From Phaseolus vulgaris (Eukaryota; Streptophyta; Magnoliopsida; Fabales; Fabaceae): a stretch of DNA of 64,000 bases. A program made the position numbers and the translations under genes. Each line of letters opens with the position of its first letter. Within the stretch, counting starts at the first letter, position 1. Location: positions 6,971,835 to 7,035,834 of the forward strand of contig NC_023751.2 of assembly GCF_000499845.2 (NCBI RefSeq), written 5' to 3'. This document shows positions 48,700-59,389 of this stretch, one piece after another. The notes beneath the pieces were generated by a model. That model saw nothing but the letters and a program-made list of their open reading frames with translations, made no database searches and was not told the DNA's origin.

Positions 48700-49770
48700 G
48701 AGTAAAAAAATATATATTACATCGGTTCTTAGAAACAACCGGTGTGATATATTTTTTTTACTCAAAATGACCTATATTACATCGGTTAAGTCATTTAACC
48801 GATGTAATATATGACCCATATTAAAAAAATTGATTTTTTTTCATAAAGAGTGGGTGGGTCATAAACGTCACATATGTAACCACTTACAGACACACGGGTA
48901 ATCAGTTTTGTGTGTGACAATATATGTGGAGAAACCTACATCGGTTAAGTCATCTAACCGATATAATATATGATTTTTACATCGGTTAAGTCATCTAATT
49001 GATGTAATATATGGTTTTTATTAAAAAAAATTGATTTTTTTTTTCATGAAGAGTGAGTGACCATAAATGTCACATAGGTAACCACTTACAGACACACGGG
49101 TAACCAGTTTTGTGTGTGTCAGTATATGTGAAGAAACCTACATCGGTTAAGTCATCTAACCGATGTAATATATGATTTTTGCATTGGTTAAGCCATCTAA
49201 CCGATGTAATATATGGTTTTTATTAAAAAAATGATTTTTTTTTTCATGAATAGTAGGTGACCATAAACATCACATAGGTAACCACTTACAGACACACGGG
49301 TAACCAGTTTTGTGTGTGCCAGTATATGTGGAGAAACCTACATCGGTTAAGCCATCTAACCGATGTAATATATGATTTTTACATTGGTTAAGTCATCTAA
49401 TCGATGTAATATATGGTTTTTATTAAAAAAAATGATTTTTTTCATGAAGAGTGGGTGACCATAAACGTCACATAAGTAACCACTTACAGACACACGGGTA
49501 ACCAGTTTTGTGTGTGCCAATATATGTGGAGAAACCTACATCGGTTAAGCAATCTAACCGATGTAATATATGGTTTTTATTAAAAAAATGATTTTTTTTT
49601 CATGAAGAGTGGGTGACCATAAACGTCACATAGGTAACCACTTACAGACACACGAGTAATCAGTTTTGCGTTTGCCAGTATATGTGGAGGAACCAATTTT
49701 GCGTGCGTCACATAAATAACCACTTACAGACACACGAATAATCAGTTTTGTGTGTGGTACGAGTCATATA
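48700..49770. repeat. 200-bp tandem satellite with ACATCGG palindromes
   Basis: Phase marks (GAAACCTACATCGG) at 48931, 49133, 49333 and 49531 give periods of 202, 200 and 198 bp. Each unit has the palindrome ACATCGGTTAA..(C/T)TAACCGATGT, often twice, then a T-rich run, GTGGGTGACCATAAACGTCACA and CACTTACAGACACACGGGTAA. ACATCGG-type motifs are, as I recall, known from subterminal repeats of soybean CACTA elements. Confidence 0.9.
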
Positions 49771-50217
49771 TTATAATATAGAGCCAGTGTCACATCCTCA
49801 CCAAATGTCTCGTCTGCAGCGTCAATTAATGTCACGCAAGCGGTGTCAAGTCTGTGTTAATGACAGAGGGTGTTAATTAAACATTTTTATTTTTTAAAAG
49901 AGGAAGAATAAAACAAACAGAAAATATTTATTGTTTTTATATAATAAGAACTATTTTGTTTTAACCAATACCAAATATTTTGATTAATTGATAGGGAGTA
50001 AGAGTTACTATAATCGAACTTTAAGTTTTTAATATTTTTCAAATTTGTAATAGTTTTGAATCCAAAATGTTGTTTCAAAAAAGACCTTTTATATTTTTTA
50101 CATTATTTTTTCTTACACAACTCCCTATTCGAAATTGTTATCTCAGTGCTACTCAATTATAACAAAATATTAGTGGACAAACAAATTTTAGCAAAATATA
50201 ATTAACACTAAAAAAAT

Positions 50218-50736
50218 AGTTTTACCGTTATTTGTTTTTCGATTACAGGTTTGGTTGGCGTGTTTAGTGTTTACGCTTTAAGTGGTTTGGAGTATCGTTT
50301 GTGTCTCACATTGATCCTAAGTCAAACATTGATCAATTCATGATGAGTCTGTCTTCATATTTGGTTAATGTTGTGTGGAACACAATTTGGGTTGGGGTGG
50401 TGAGTGAAATCTGGAATAGGAATTTTATCATTTTCAAAAGGGGAGTGGTTGACACGTCTGAAGTGTTTGCTCTAGTGCAAGTAAAAGTTTGGTCTTGGAT
50501 TTCAGTTAAAATTCGTTCTGCTTTGTTTTCCTTTTCTAATTGGTGTTTAGAACCTTTTATGTGTATGAAGATGTTCTCTTGAAGTTTGCTTTTCAGGTTT
50601 TAGCACGGGTAAGGTTTTATTTTAGTTAAATGGTGGTATTCGTATGAAGTTGGTTTTAGTGTGCACCATGTACGAGGATTAAATCAATCCTGAAGTGATT
50701 CTCATTTATTTATTTTTTTTATTGCGGATAAAAAAA
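50218..50736 (+). mobile_element. LINE B-type 3' fragment with target-site duplication
   Basis: The last ORF2 codons (VVWNTIWVGVVSEIWNR frame, 50301-50582) and 3' UTR, ending AATCCTGAAGTGATTC..ATTGCGGAT and poly-A. Flanked by ACTAAAAAAAT (50207-50217) and ACTAAAGAAAT (50737-50747), an 11-bp duplication with one mismatch. The empty site is seen in the duplicate block near 57300. Confidence 0.85.
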
Positions 50737-51800
50737 ACTAAAGAAATCTTTAAATAAAAGCTGATTTTAAATTTCAAAATAATTAATTATTAAAATAATT
50801 AATTACTATTTTATTAAATTAAAAATTATTTTATAAACTAAAAAGTTATTCGTATATAAAGTAGTTTTTATTATTAATAAAAAATAATAGAATAATTTTT
50901 AAATTGATATCTAATCATTAGTGATTTACTATTTTATATTTAAATTAGTGTTTATTAATTTTTAAGAGATTAATTTAGGATATAAAATAATAGTATTTAA
51001 AAAATTGATAGTTAATTTAGATGACAGTTTAAAAATTATTTAGTTAATACAGTAATTATTTATTTTTTAATTTTAAATTTAGGTGTTATTTAATAATTCG
51101 TTTGTAGTATAAATAATGATTAAATTTCTTCTGTATGGATGAATTTAACATTAAATGTATATAATTTAATAAGTAATCTTGAATTTAATTCATAGTATAA
51201 AATTTAGTTAAATATTTTTAAAAAATATCTAACATATAACTGTACTTATCAGGATTATTAGTGAATTGTAAAGGATATTGTGATGGATTCTCAAATGAAG
51301 TTGTATCTTCTTTCTTTTCAACCATCTATTATGGTCAAGGGAAGGAAGAGTAAAATAAAGTAGTTTGCTTATACTAATATGTGCTAAAATGCGTCGATTG
51401 AAACTAACAGAATGTGAGAACATTGGTCCCCTCACCCATGGGCTGAAAGAAGAAGAAACATATTGTAAATTACTAATTTGTCCCTTCATCATGCAATGTG
51501 CACATGTGATTGAACATTGAGTCCTCCCACCTATATATATTCATACAACTATACAAGTAACTTTTGTATAAACTTTTAATTCATATTATTTTAATGTTAG
51601 AATTCTAATTTTAAAAGTAAATACCTATTATAAGAATTAATTTAGAATAGTTAGTATGTTAAGGAAGGGAAGAGAAAAATATCAATTGTTCAACCTGTAA
51701 CCTGTATTCTTCAAGCAGTATATAAGTACAATTTCTAATTTTACCAATAAATACAAATTTACATAAGAGTTCGAACAAATTATTCTCAATCTTAAAAGAT

Positions 51801-52467
51801 AGAATTAGCTACTCATGACTATCACACACAAGAATGACATGAAAAGAAGATCTAGAGTGCTTCTCCTTGACGATTGCCTCCTCTAATGTTTCCTACACCT
51901 CTTATTCTCCCAATTACATTACAAATCACTCAATGGTGTTTTCCTTTCAATCTGTCACCCTAGGTTCGAGCCTTAAGCCCCCTATTTAACCTAATTTGCT
52001 AGGGCTAGGTGACTTCCTGTGTCGCGTTGATGGACTTGTTTATTAAAAAATAAAATGACCCAATGTTTTTAGCGCTTTCTTGCTTAAGCAAGATATAGCT
52101 CACTAAAGCGAGAAAGACGTCAATTTTTAACACTGTCACTGGAGCATTCTCGCTCAAGTGAGAATTGGCTCGCTTGAGTGTGTTGCTTTGCTACTGAGTT
52201 TGTTTTTTGTGCTTCTGTATGTTCTTGGACCTTTCAACATTCTCCTTGTAACTTATATTATTCCTTTTTAGCTCAGTCATCTTTATTTTTCCTAGAAACC
52301 CGAAATTAACACCAAATTTGAGAATAAAATGTTTTTATTCAAATAAAGATCATAAAATATGTAAAAATGTATAAATTAAGGAGTATTTTATATGTATTTT
52401 AGCAATTAATACTCATAAGTGTCTATATTTTAATATGAAATATTACTGAAATTCGACACTTATCATA
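51801..52467 (-). repeat. Solo-LTR-like sequence, gypsy type
   Basis: On the minus strand it begins TGATAAGTGTCGAATTTCAG, a typical LTR start, and contains CTTGAGCGAGAATGCTCC-type inverted motifs. No internal domain. The left limit and target duplication could not be fixed. Confidence 0.5.
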
Positions 52468-52639
52468 TTCGGATCACAAAAACTTCTTTTCTCCCCTGCA
52501 ACAAGACCTTGGGGATTCCATTTTTCTGCCTTCAATATTTTGACCTTGTAGCCACGACCATTAGATGTCGAGTGAGTAGTCTCTACAACCATAAACTCTT
52601 CAATGGTGCAAAAAGGTTAAAAGAGGCCGACTATTTTCA

Positions 52640-53290
52640 CTTTAAAATGAAGGTTTTCTAGTCGCATTTGATGTACACACAATCTTATGTCCAACAGAGA
52701 AGGAGACGGCTATTTAGCCGCATTCTTAAATGTCGATTTATAAGGGCGACTATGATAAATAGTCTCATTCTTATATGCTTAGATTGATTTATAAAAGGGA
52801 TGTGTGATGCATTTAAGAATGCGGTCATTTACCATAGTCGCACTTATAAATTGCATTAAGAATGCAACTATTTACCATAGCCGCCCTTATAAATCTTTGT
52901 GCTGCATATAACAATGTGACTATGGTAAATAGCCACGGTTGTATATGGTTATTTTTTTAGTACATTTTGTTTAATGTTTTGTTTTTCTTTTTTTTTATCG
53001 GCTCTGTTTAATGCTAACTCCCATCTAAATTGACCTGTTCAATTATAACCCAACCTAAAAGGGATGTGTAATGCATTTAAGAATGTGGTTATTTACCATA
53101 GTCGCACTTATCAATTGCATTTAAGAATGCAACTATTTACCATAGTTACCCTTATAAATCTATGTGTTGCATATAAGAATGCAGCTATGGTAAATAGTCG
53201 CCGTTGTATATAGTTATTTTTTTCAGTACATTCTGTTTAATGTTAATTCACATCCAAATTAACCTGTTCAATTATAACCCAGTCAAACAA
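52640..53290. repeat. Direct and inverted repeats with TTTACCATAGTCGC motif
   Basis: Two direct units start at about 52796 and 53056 (about 260 bp apart). Each holds ATTTACCATAGTCGCACTTAT and its complement CTATGGTAAATAG, so each unit folds on itself. A short relative lies at 54630-54715. Likely part of a CACTA-like or fold-back element. Confidence 0.75.
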
Positions 53291-53547
53291 ATACATAAAT
53301 TCAGATAATCAAATTATATATATTGATAAAAAGGTAGTACAAACACTAATAATATATATCTTTACCTATATTCCTATATATTTATCTAATTCCTACACTA
53401 TTCATTAGCTATTCTAGAGTTATAAAAATTAAGGAAATATTTGGACCAAGAATGTCTCACATATGCTATAATGTTATGGCTTCCGAAGACATTGGTCACT
53501 CATCCGTGAAAATCTGCATTACAAAATAAGGTTCACATAAATTAGTG

Positions 53548-53549
<2 letters not shown>

Positions 53550-53582
<33 letters not shown>
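53550..53582. repeat. (AT)n microsatellite
   Basis: About 16 AT units. Confidence 0.95.
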
Positions 53583-53585
<3 letters not shown>

Positions 53586-53947
53586 AAAGAATTATAAAAA
53601 TAATTTACCATCATGTTACCTGATCTCGATCACTTTTAAGACCTAATCTTACAATGGTAACCATTTATTGCATAACGTAACTCATAGCTTACTAGTTATC
53701 TATTACACTATAATTGAATAAAAAGTAAAAGTAAATATTGATAAACAATGAAAAAAAAAAGACAAAAATTATAAACTTTTATTGTTATCCATTCAGATTT
53801 TAAAATTTTGAATTAGATCGACCTTTTAAAATTTTATATCCACGTCATGAACTAATTAATACAAAATAATTTGTATCTTAAATATCCATGTCATAAACTG
53901 ATGTCAATTGTCGTAATTTTTTTTTGAAAAATAACTTTTATCATCAA

Positions 53948-54587
53948 TATTTTTTTTCTTAAAAAAATGTGGTTATTATAATTTCGCACATCCTGGTCCT
54001 AAGCCAGCTTAGTATATTGATAAATATAAAGTTTGTTTTCTTTTTCAAGAAAAAAACTTCACTATTTAACATATTTAATTTAAATTTTATAAAGTTAAAT
54101 AATTTTTAAAAGTTTCATCATAAAGCTGTATGAGTTTTCTAGAGTATTTTTACTTCATTTTTTAATGAATTTTAAAAGCACTCCTTTTTTTATTCAAACG
54201 TGTTTTATATAACTTTAAAAAATGGAGTTGAGCACTTAATTTGACCAGCAATTTATTAATTTGAATTGTGATTAGAAGCCACACAAAAGCTGAATTGGCA
54301 TCCCAGGTTTGTTGTTGAATGGAAGAGTTTTATAAGTACAGAAAACTATAAGTAAAGATTCGACAATTAATTAATTATATCACGTTGCATATTGGTGTCC
54401 CCCCACTTGTGAATATACCCAAGCTTAACTAAAATAAATTTAAGGTATTTCTAGATTTAATTAAATTTGGTTTTATAAATATTATAATTTTAAAATGGTG
54501 CTTTTGATTCTTTTATAATTTGAAGAGTATATTTTGTTTTTTCTAAGCTAAGAATTCTAAACTAAAAAATAAAGTATAAATTTAAGA
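53948..54587. repeat. Block B, copy without the fold-back element
   Basis: Same as 38533-39591 minus the 369-bp insertion. No transporter gene follows it before the next block A. Confidence 0.9.
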
Positions 54588-54629
54588 ATTATAAGGTAAA
54601 GTCTTATTCTCAAAAAAAGTGTTTTATTT

Positions 54630-54715
54630 AAGTATGTGACTTTATCTAATAGCCGCATTCTTAAAACAAAACACTTTGTTTAAAAATGCGGCTATAACAA
54701 ATAGTTGCCCTCTTA
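54630..54715. repeat. Inverted repeat with AGCCGCATT motif
   Basis: AGCCGCATTCTTAAAACAAA and TTTGTTTAAAAATGCGGCT face each other across a short loop. Confidence 0.8.
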
Positions 54716-54762
54716 TATGAAGTTAATTTAAATAATGTCATCATGTTTTGAATGACAACATC

Positions 54763-55763
54763 CATTTGAATGGGAGAAGCCTCAAGTAGGCCAACTTTTT
54801 TATGAGATTAGAGGGTTGAATCTTGTTCCAGATTTTGATGAGTTGGGGGTTTGGAGAGTTGGTGAATCTCCTGAATTCTCGGTTAAATCTGCCTATGGTG
54901 TTTTAAGGGAACATAGTGAGAAGGAGTTGTCAAATTTGTACAAATTTTTCTGGAATATAAAGGCTTTACCTGCGGCCTGGGTTCTGGCGTGGAGGGTGTT
55001 GGAAAACAAGATTGCTACCAAAGTTAACTTGGCACGACGCGGGGTGAAGACTGGCGTTTTAGTTTGTTGCTTTTGCAGGTTAAAGGAGGAATCTACTAGT
55101 CATTTACTCTTTGACTGTAGAATTGCTTGACTCGTTTGGGTTCAATGTTCCGTGTGGTTAGGAGTGTCGTCGGTAGCTCCCATCAATCCTATTGCTCATT
55201 TCACACAATTTTGTAATGCTAGAAAGCCTTTCAACTCTATCTTGGGAAGCGTGTGGATTTCAATGGTTAGAGAGATTTGGTGCCATAGGAACAAGGTTAT
55301 TTTTAAAGGAGGTGTGGTGGATCATTAAGAAATATTTACTTTGGCTCAATTGAAGGCTTGGTCCTAGGTAACTTCTAAAATACCTTCTTCTTGTTTTTCC
55401 TTCTCTGATTGGTGTTTTGCCCCCTTGTCTTGTTTGAATTCAATATAAATGGCCTGTTACATTTTAGGGTGACAGGTATATGTATTTTGTTGGATGTTGG
55501 TTTTTGTGAGTTGTTGGGCTGGTAGTTGGGTTGGCGGGTAAGGCTTGTTGCTATTTTGCTTCTTGATATGTTCGTAGTGAGTTTGTACTAGGTTTGTAAT
55601 GTGCTAGTATGAGGTTTTTAGTGGTAGATTAATATGGGCTCTTCCATTCTGCTGGTTTGGGTGGCTCAAAAAGTTGGATTTTATTGTATAGGTATGTATA
55701 AGGGTTGAATCACCCCTTAAGTGATTCTTGTTATTCAATTCTTATTGCTGATAAAAAAAAACC
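54763..55763 (+). mobile_element. LINE fragment (zinc-binding RT domain and 3' UTR)
   Basis: The 54816-55130 frame carries FSVKSAYGVL, FWNIKALPAAWVLAWRVL and CCFCRLKEESTSHLLFDC, i.e. the ORF2 C-terminus. It is followed by a 3' UTR ending AATCACCCCTTAAGTGATTC..TTGCTGAT and poly-A. Flanked by an 8-bp duplication ACAACATC (54755-54762 and 55764-55771). A 5'-truncated, dead insertion. Confidence 0.88.
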
Positions 55764-55908
55764 ACAACATCTGAATGTAAAAATGTCTTAAATGTAGGAT
55801 CGTTGTTTTTATATTTTGTACTAGTACTTGCACAATTTTTTGATCTCAAATTCTCTTAAGTTCAGGATATTAGGTTGTCCCCCAAACCTCATTGCAAGCC
55901 ATGATCAC

Positions 55909-56379
55909 TGTTCCGACCTCAAGTTCGAGAGATAACATCGCTAGGGTCAATCACCGCATCTGAGGTATTGTCCGCTTTGGAGGTCGGTACTCCGTCATGG
56001 TTTTGTCCTTAAAAGGCGCCTCAGTGGGTTGAGAGAGTATATAAACTGTCCTTAGCCTCGACTCCTAAGCGATATGGGACTATATTGGCATACGGGAACA
56101 ACCCCCAGTCGAGGTCTAAGGGAAGTGGATTCCCCCTAGCTGAGGGGCTAAAGAGCCTTTTCAGCCACGGTGGGTGCCAATGTTCTGACCCCAAGTCGAA
56201 GAGATAGCATTGTTAGGGTCAATCACCGCATCTGAGGTATTGTCCGCTTTGAAGGTCGGTGCTCTGTTACGATTTTGTACTTAAAAGGCGTCTCGGTGGG
56301 TTTAGGGAGGAGGGAGTATATAAAGTGTCATTGGCCTCGACTCCTGAATGATGTGAGACTATATTGGCATACTGGAACA
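55909..56379 (-). mobile_element. TRIM (miniature LTR retrotransposon)
   Basis: Two direct repeats with TGTTC...GGAACA ends (55909-56100, 192 bp; 56181-56379, 199 bp) enclose only 80 bp. On the minus strand the internal part begins TTGGCACCCACCGTGG, a primer-binding-site-like sequence right after the LTR, and ends in a G-rich tract. No coding capacity. Flanking pentamers (ATCAC and AACCC) do not match. Both LTRs contain GGTCAATCACCGCATCTGAG and a TATATAAA box. Confidence 0.85.
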
Positions 56380-56381
56380 AA

Positions 56382-58565
56382 CCCTTCTAACATTTACATA
56401 AATATTTTAAAAGTTATCCTAATAATTGATTAAGTAGGATGTGAAAAAACTACTATAAACTTAATCTAATTTCTAAAAATAGTTTTAACTATTTGTTTAG
56501 ATGATCTTCACTATATTATAATTTGAATTAGTTAATTAAATTATCTAAATTATTATTAATCAATTTAAATTATCTGAATTACTTAAACTATTATCATTTT
56601 ATATTTTATTTTAAATTATATTTTTTAATAATATAAATTATAATTTGTAGCAATTATATATATATCAACAGTTTATTTCTATTTAGTTCAGTGAATTTTT
56701 TGTCTGTGTATACTTCATTAATTCCGATTTCCTTCAAATGACGTGGCGTAACTCTTATCTTAAATTAATTAATAGGAAATGTGGGATCTAATGGTATTTT
56801 ATTAGGGTTGTGTGGTGTCAACTGTCAACTAACCCTATTATTACTAATTTTGTTTCTGTTACCTCATCATTATTTCCATAAGACACGGGACACGTCATGT
56901 TCTTGTTCTTAGTGTTTTATTCATTGAGAGTTGACTTACACATTCAATAAATCTTGTGGGTTGTTTGGGATGTAATTTATGTTCTCACGATCAAATTATA
57001 TGTTTTTTTAAAAGAGGAAGAAGAAAACAAACAGAAAAAAAATTATTGTTTTTATATAATAAGGATTTTTGTTTTGTTTTAACCAATACCAAAGATTTTG
57101 ATTAATTGATAGGGAGTAAGAGTTATTAACCGAACTTTAAGTTTTAAATATTTTTTAAAATTGTAATTAAGTTTTGAATCCAAAATCTTGTTTCAAAATA
57201 GACTTTCAAAATAGACTTTTTTTTTACATTATTTTTTCTTTTACAACCCCTATTTTGAAATTGTTAACTCAGTGCTACTCAATTATAACAAAATATAATT
57301 AACCCTTAAAAAATATTTAAATAAAAGCTGATTTTAGATCTCAAAATAATTAATTATTAAAACAATTAATTATTATTTTATTAAATTAAAAATTATTAGT
57401 ATATAAAATAGTTTTTATTATTAATAAAAAATTATAAAATAATTTTTAAAATTAGTATGTAACAATTTATTATTTTATATTTTAAATTATTTTTTATTAA
57501 TTTTTTAGAGACTAATTTAGGATATAAAATATTGATAAATAATTTAAATGTCAAGTTTAAAAATTATGTTATAAATTTATTATTAATAGTAAAAGTCATT
57601 TTAGATATAAATAATTTTTTAAAATTTAATTTAATTAATATAGTAACTATTTTTATTTTTTTTAAATTTAAGTGTTATTTAATAATTTGATTGTAGTATA
57701 AAAAATGATTAAATTTTATGTATATGAATTTAACATTAAATCTATATAATTTGATAAGTAATCTTGACTTTAAATCATACTATAAAATTAGTTAAATATT
57801 TTTAAAAAATATCAAACATATAATTGTACTTACCAGGATTATTAGTGAATTGTAAAAGATATTGTGATGGATTCTCAAATGAACTTGTAACTGTTGGAGA
57901 TCCAACATTGACTAGAATTAGAGTCTTTCATTGTATATAAGTGGGTGCAAATCCCAACCTCATGAATTTGTGCGTGGGATAATATATTATGGATGGTGGC
58001 CTGATAAACCCAATAAATACTCGTTAGGATAGACTCAAAATGACATTGATACCATATTACAAAGTGGACTTTAAGTCTAACTCAACCCCATAAAATCGAT
58101 ATTACAAAGTGGACTTTAAGCCTAACTCAACCTCATAAAACCGGCTTTAATCTCTAGTCGATGTGGGATCTCTAATAGTATTTTCGGTTTCCTTTCAACC
58201 ATCTATTATGATTAAGGGAAGAAAGCGTGAAATAAAGTAATTTGCTTAATATCTAATAAAATGTAGACATTGAGTCCTCCCACCTATATATATTCATACA
58301 ACTATACAAGTAACTTTTGTATAAACTTTTAATTCATATTATTTTAATGTTGGAATTCTAATTTTAAAAGTAAACAATTATTATAAAAATTATTTTAGAA
58401 TTTGGAATAGTTAGTAAGGAAGCGAAGAGAGAAACGTACAAACAAGAAAAAAATATTAATTGTTCAGTCAGTAAAATATTCTCTAAACAGTATATAAGAA
58501 TAATTTATAATTTGATCTATAAATACAAATTTTAAGAAAGTTCCTATTTGAACAATTTATAAATT
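56382..58565. repeat. Block A, third copy
   Basis: Aligns with 47896-51800 but lacks its satellite and LINE insertions, and has its own 286-bp insertion at 57892-58177. Its left boundary coincides with the TRIM. Confidence 0.88.
57892..58177. mobile_element. Short element with inverted ends, inserted in block A
   Basis: Begins TGTTGGAGATCCAACATTGA and ends as the complement of TTAGAGATCCCACATCGACT, giving imperfect inverted ends of about 22 bp. Contains a 45-bp tandem duplication (ATATTACAAAGTGGACTTTAAG twice). The matching position in the other copy, near 51298, is empty. Non-coding; TRIM- or MITE-like. Confidence 0.75.
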
Positions 58566-59304
58566 TAAGCTCAATCGAAAATAATAGGAAAATTTTAATT
58601 GAAATATTAAAATATTATATTGAATTTTTTTATTTGATATTAAGTTAAAATTTAAATGTATTCATTAATAATTTAAAACCTTTAGAAAGTCTGCGTGTTG
58701 TTTATCCAACCTAATCACAAAAAACATATTTGAGAGTAATATTGACGAGCGCAATTGAGCTTGTGGGCAATATTTAAAATAAATGATGGTGAAGTGTGTG
58801 TGAAAAATTATAAATGAGGTTCTTTCACTAATCAAAGAAAATTTAATCATTACACCAAACAAATTTTTTAGTATTATTATGATTTTTATTATACTTACTA
58901 TTATTAATCATATTAAAAATATTAATAATATTAATATTAATAATATGAATATAATTTTATTATTATTATTATTTATATTAATATGGATAAATTATATTAA
59001 TAATAATAAGTATAATAAAAATATAATATGAACAAATAACTTGTGAATATTTTTAAACCAGTCTTTAATCATTTCGAAAAGATATTGAATAATTTAGAGA
59101 GTATTTTATTATAAATTAATCATCACTGACTTGACTTGTACAATTGAAAAGATAATAACACATGACAAATTTTGTATAGAAAAATGAAGTATCGTTCTCC
59201 TCCACTTGCAATAGATTGCGCTCATAATTACTGCACCGCTTATCACTAATTAGGAATTAAGTTTGCTGTTTTTATTTTTCTTTCATAGTTTTGAATCCTT
59301 GGCC
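58566..59304. other. AT-rich promoter region of copy 4
   Basis: Positions 58870-59030 are (ATT)n-like. GTATCGTTCTCCTCCACTTG near 59190 matches the copy 3 promoter. No gene. Confidence 0.5.
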
Positions 59305-59311
59305 TATAAAT
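59305..59311 (+). promoter_or_regulatory. TATA box of copy 4
   Basis: GGCCTATAAATTAGTGGCCA, 85 bp before the ATG. Confidence 0.75.
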
Positions 59312-59389
59312 TAGTGGCCATTGTACAGACAGCAATAGAAAAAGTAGAGTTGAACTGAACCTGAGGAGGAGACTGAGAGGTTCATCAAA

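Larger units (their letters stand above)
47896..51800. repeat. Block A, second copy (with insertions)
   Basis: Aligns with 56382-58565. Shared pieces include CATTTACATAAATATTTTAAAAG, GTGTGGTGTCAACTGTCAAC and CCCACCTATATATATTCATAC. It is longer because of the satellite at about 48570-49870 and the LINE fragment at 50218-50736, both absent from the other copy. Confidence 0.88.

Noticed and set aside
48700..49770. CRISPR-like regular repeats
   Set aside because: Unit length of about 200 bp, no unique spacers and a plant setting; this is a tandem satellite.
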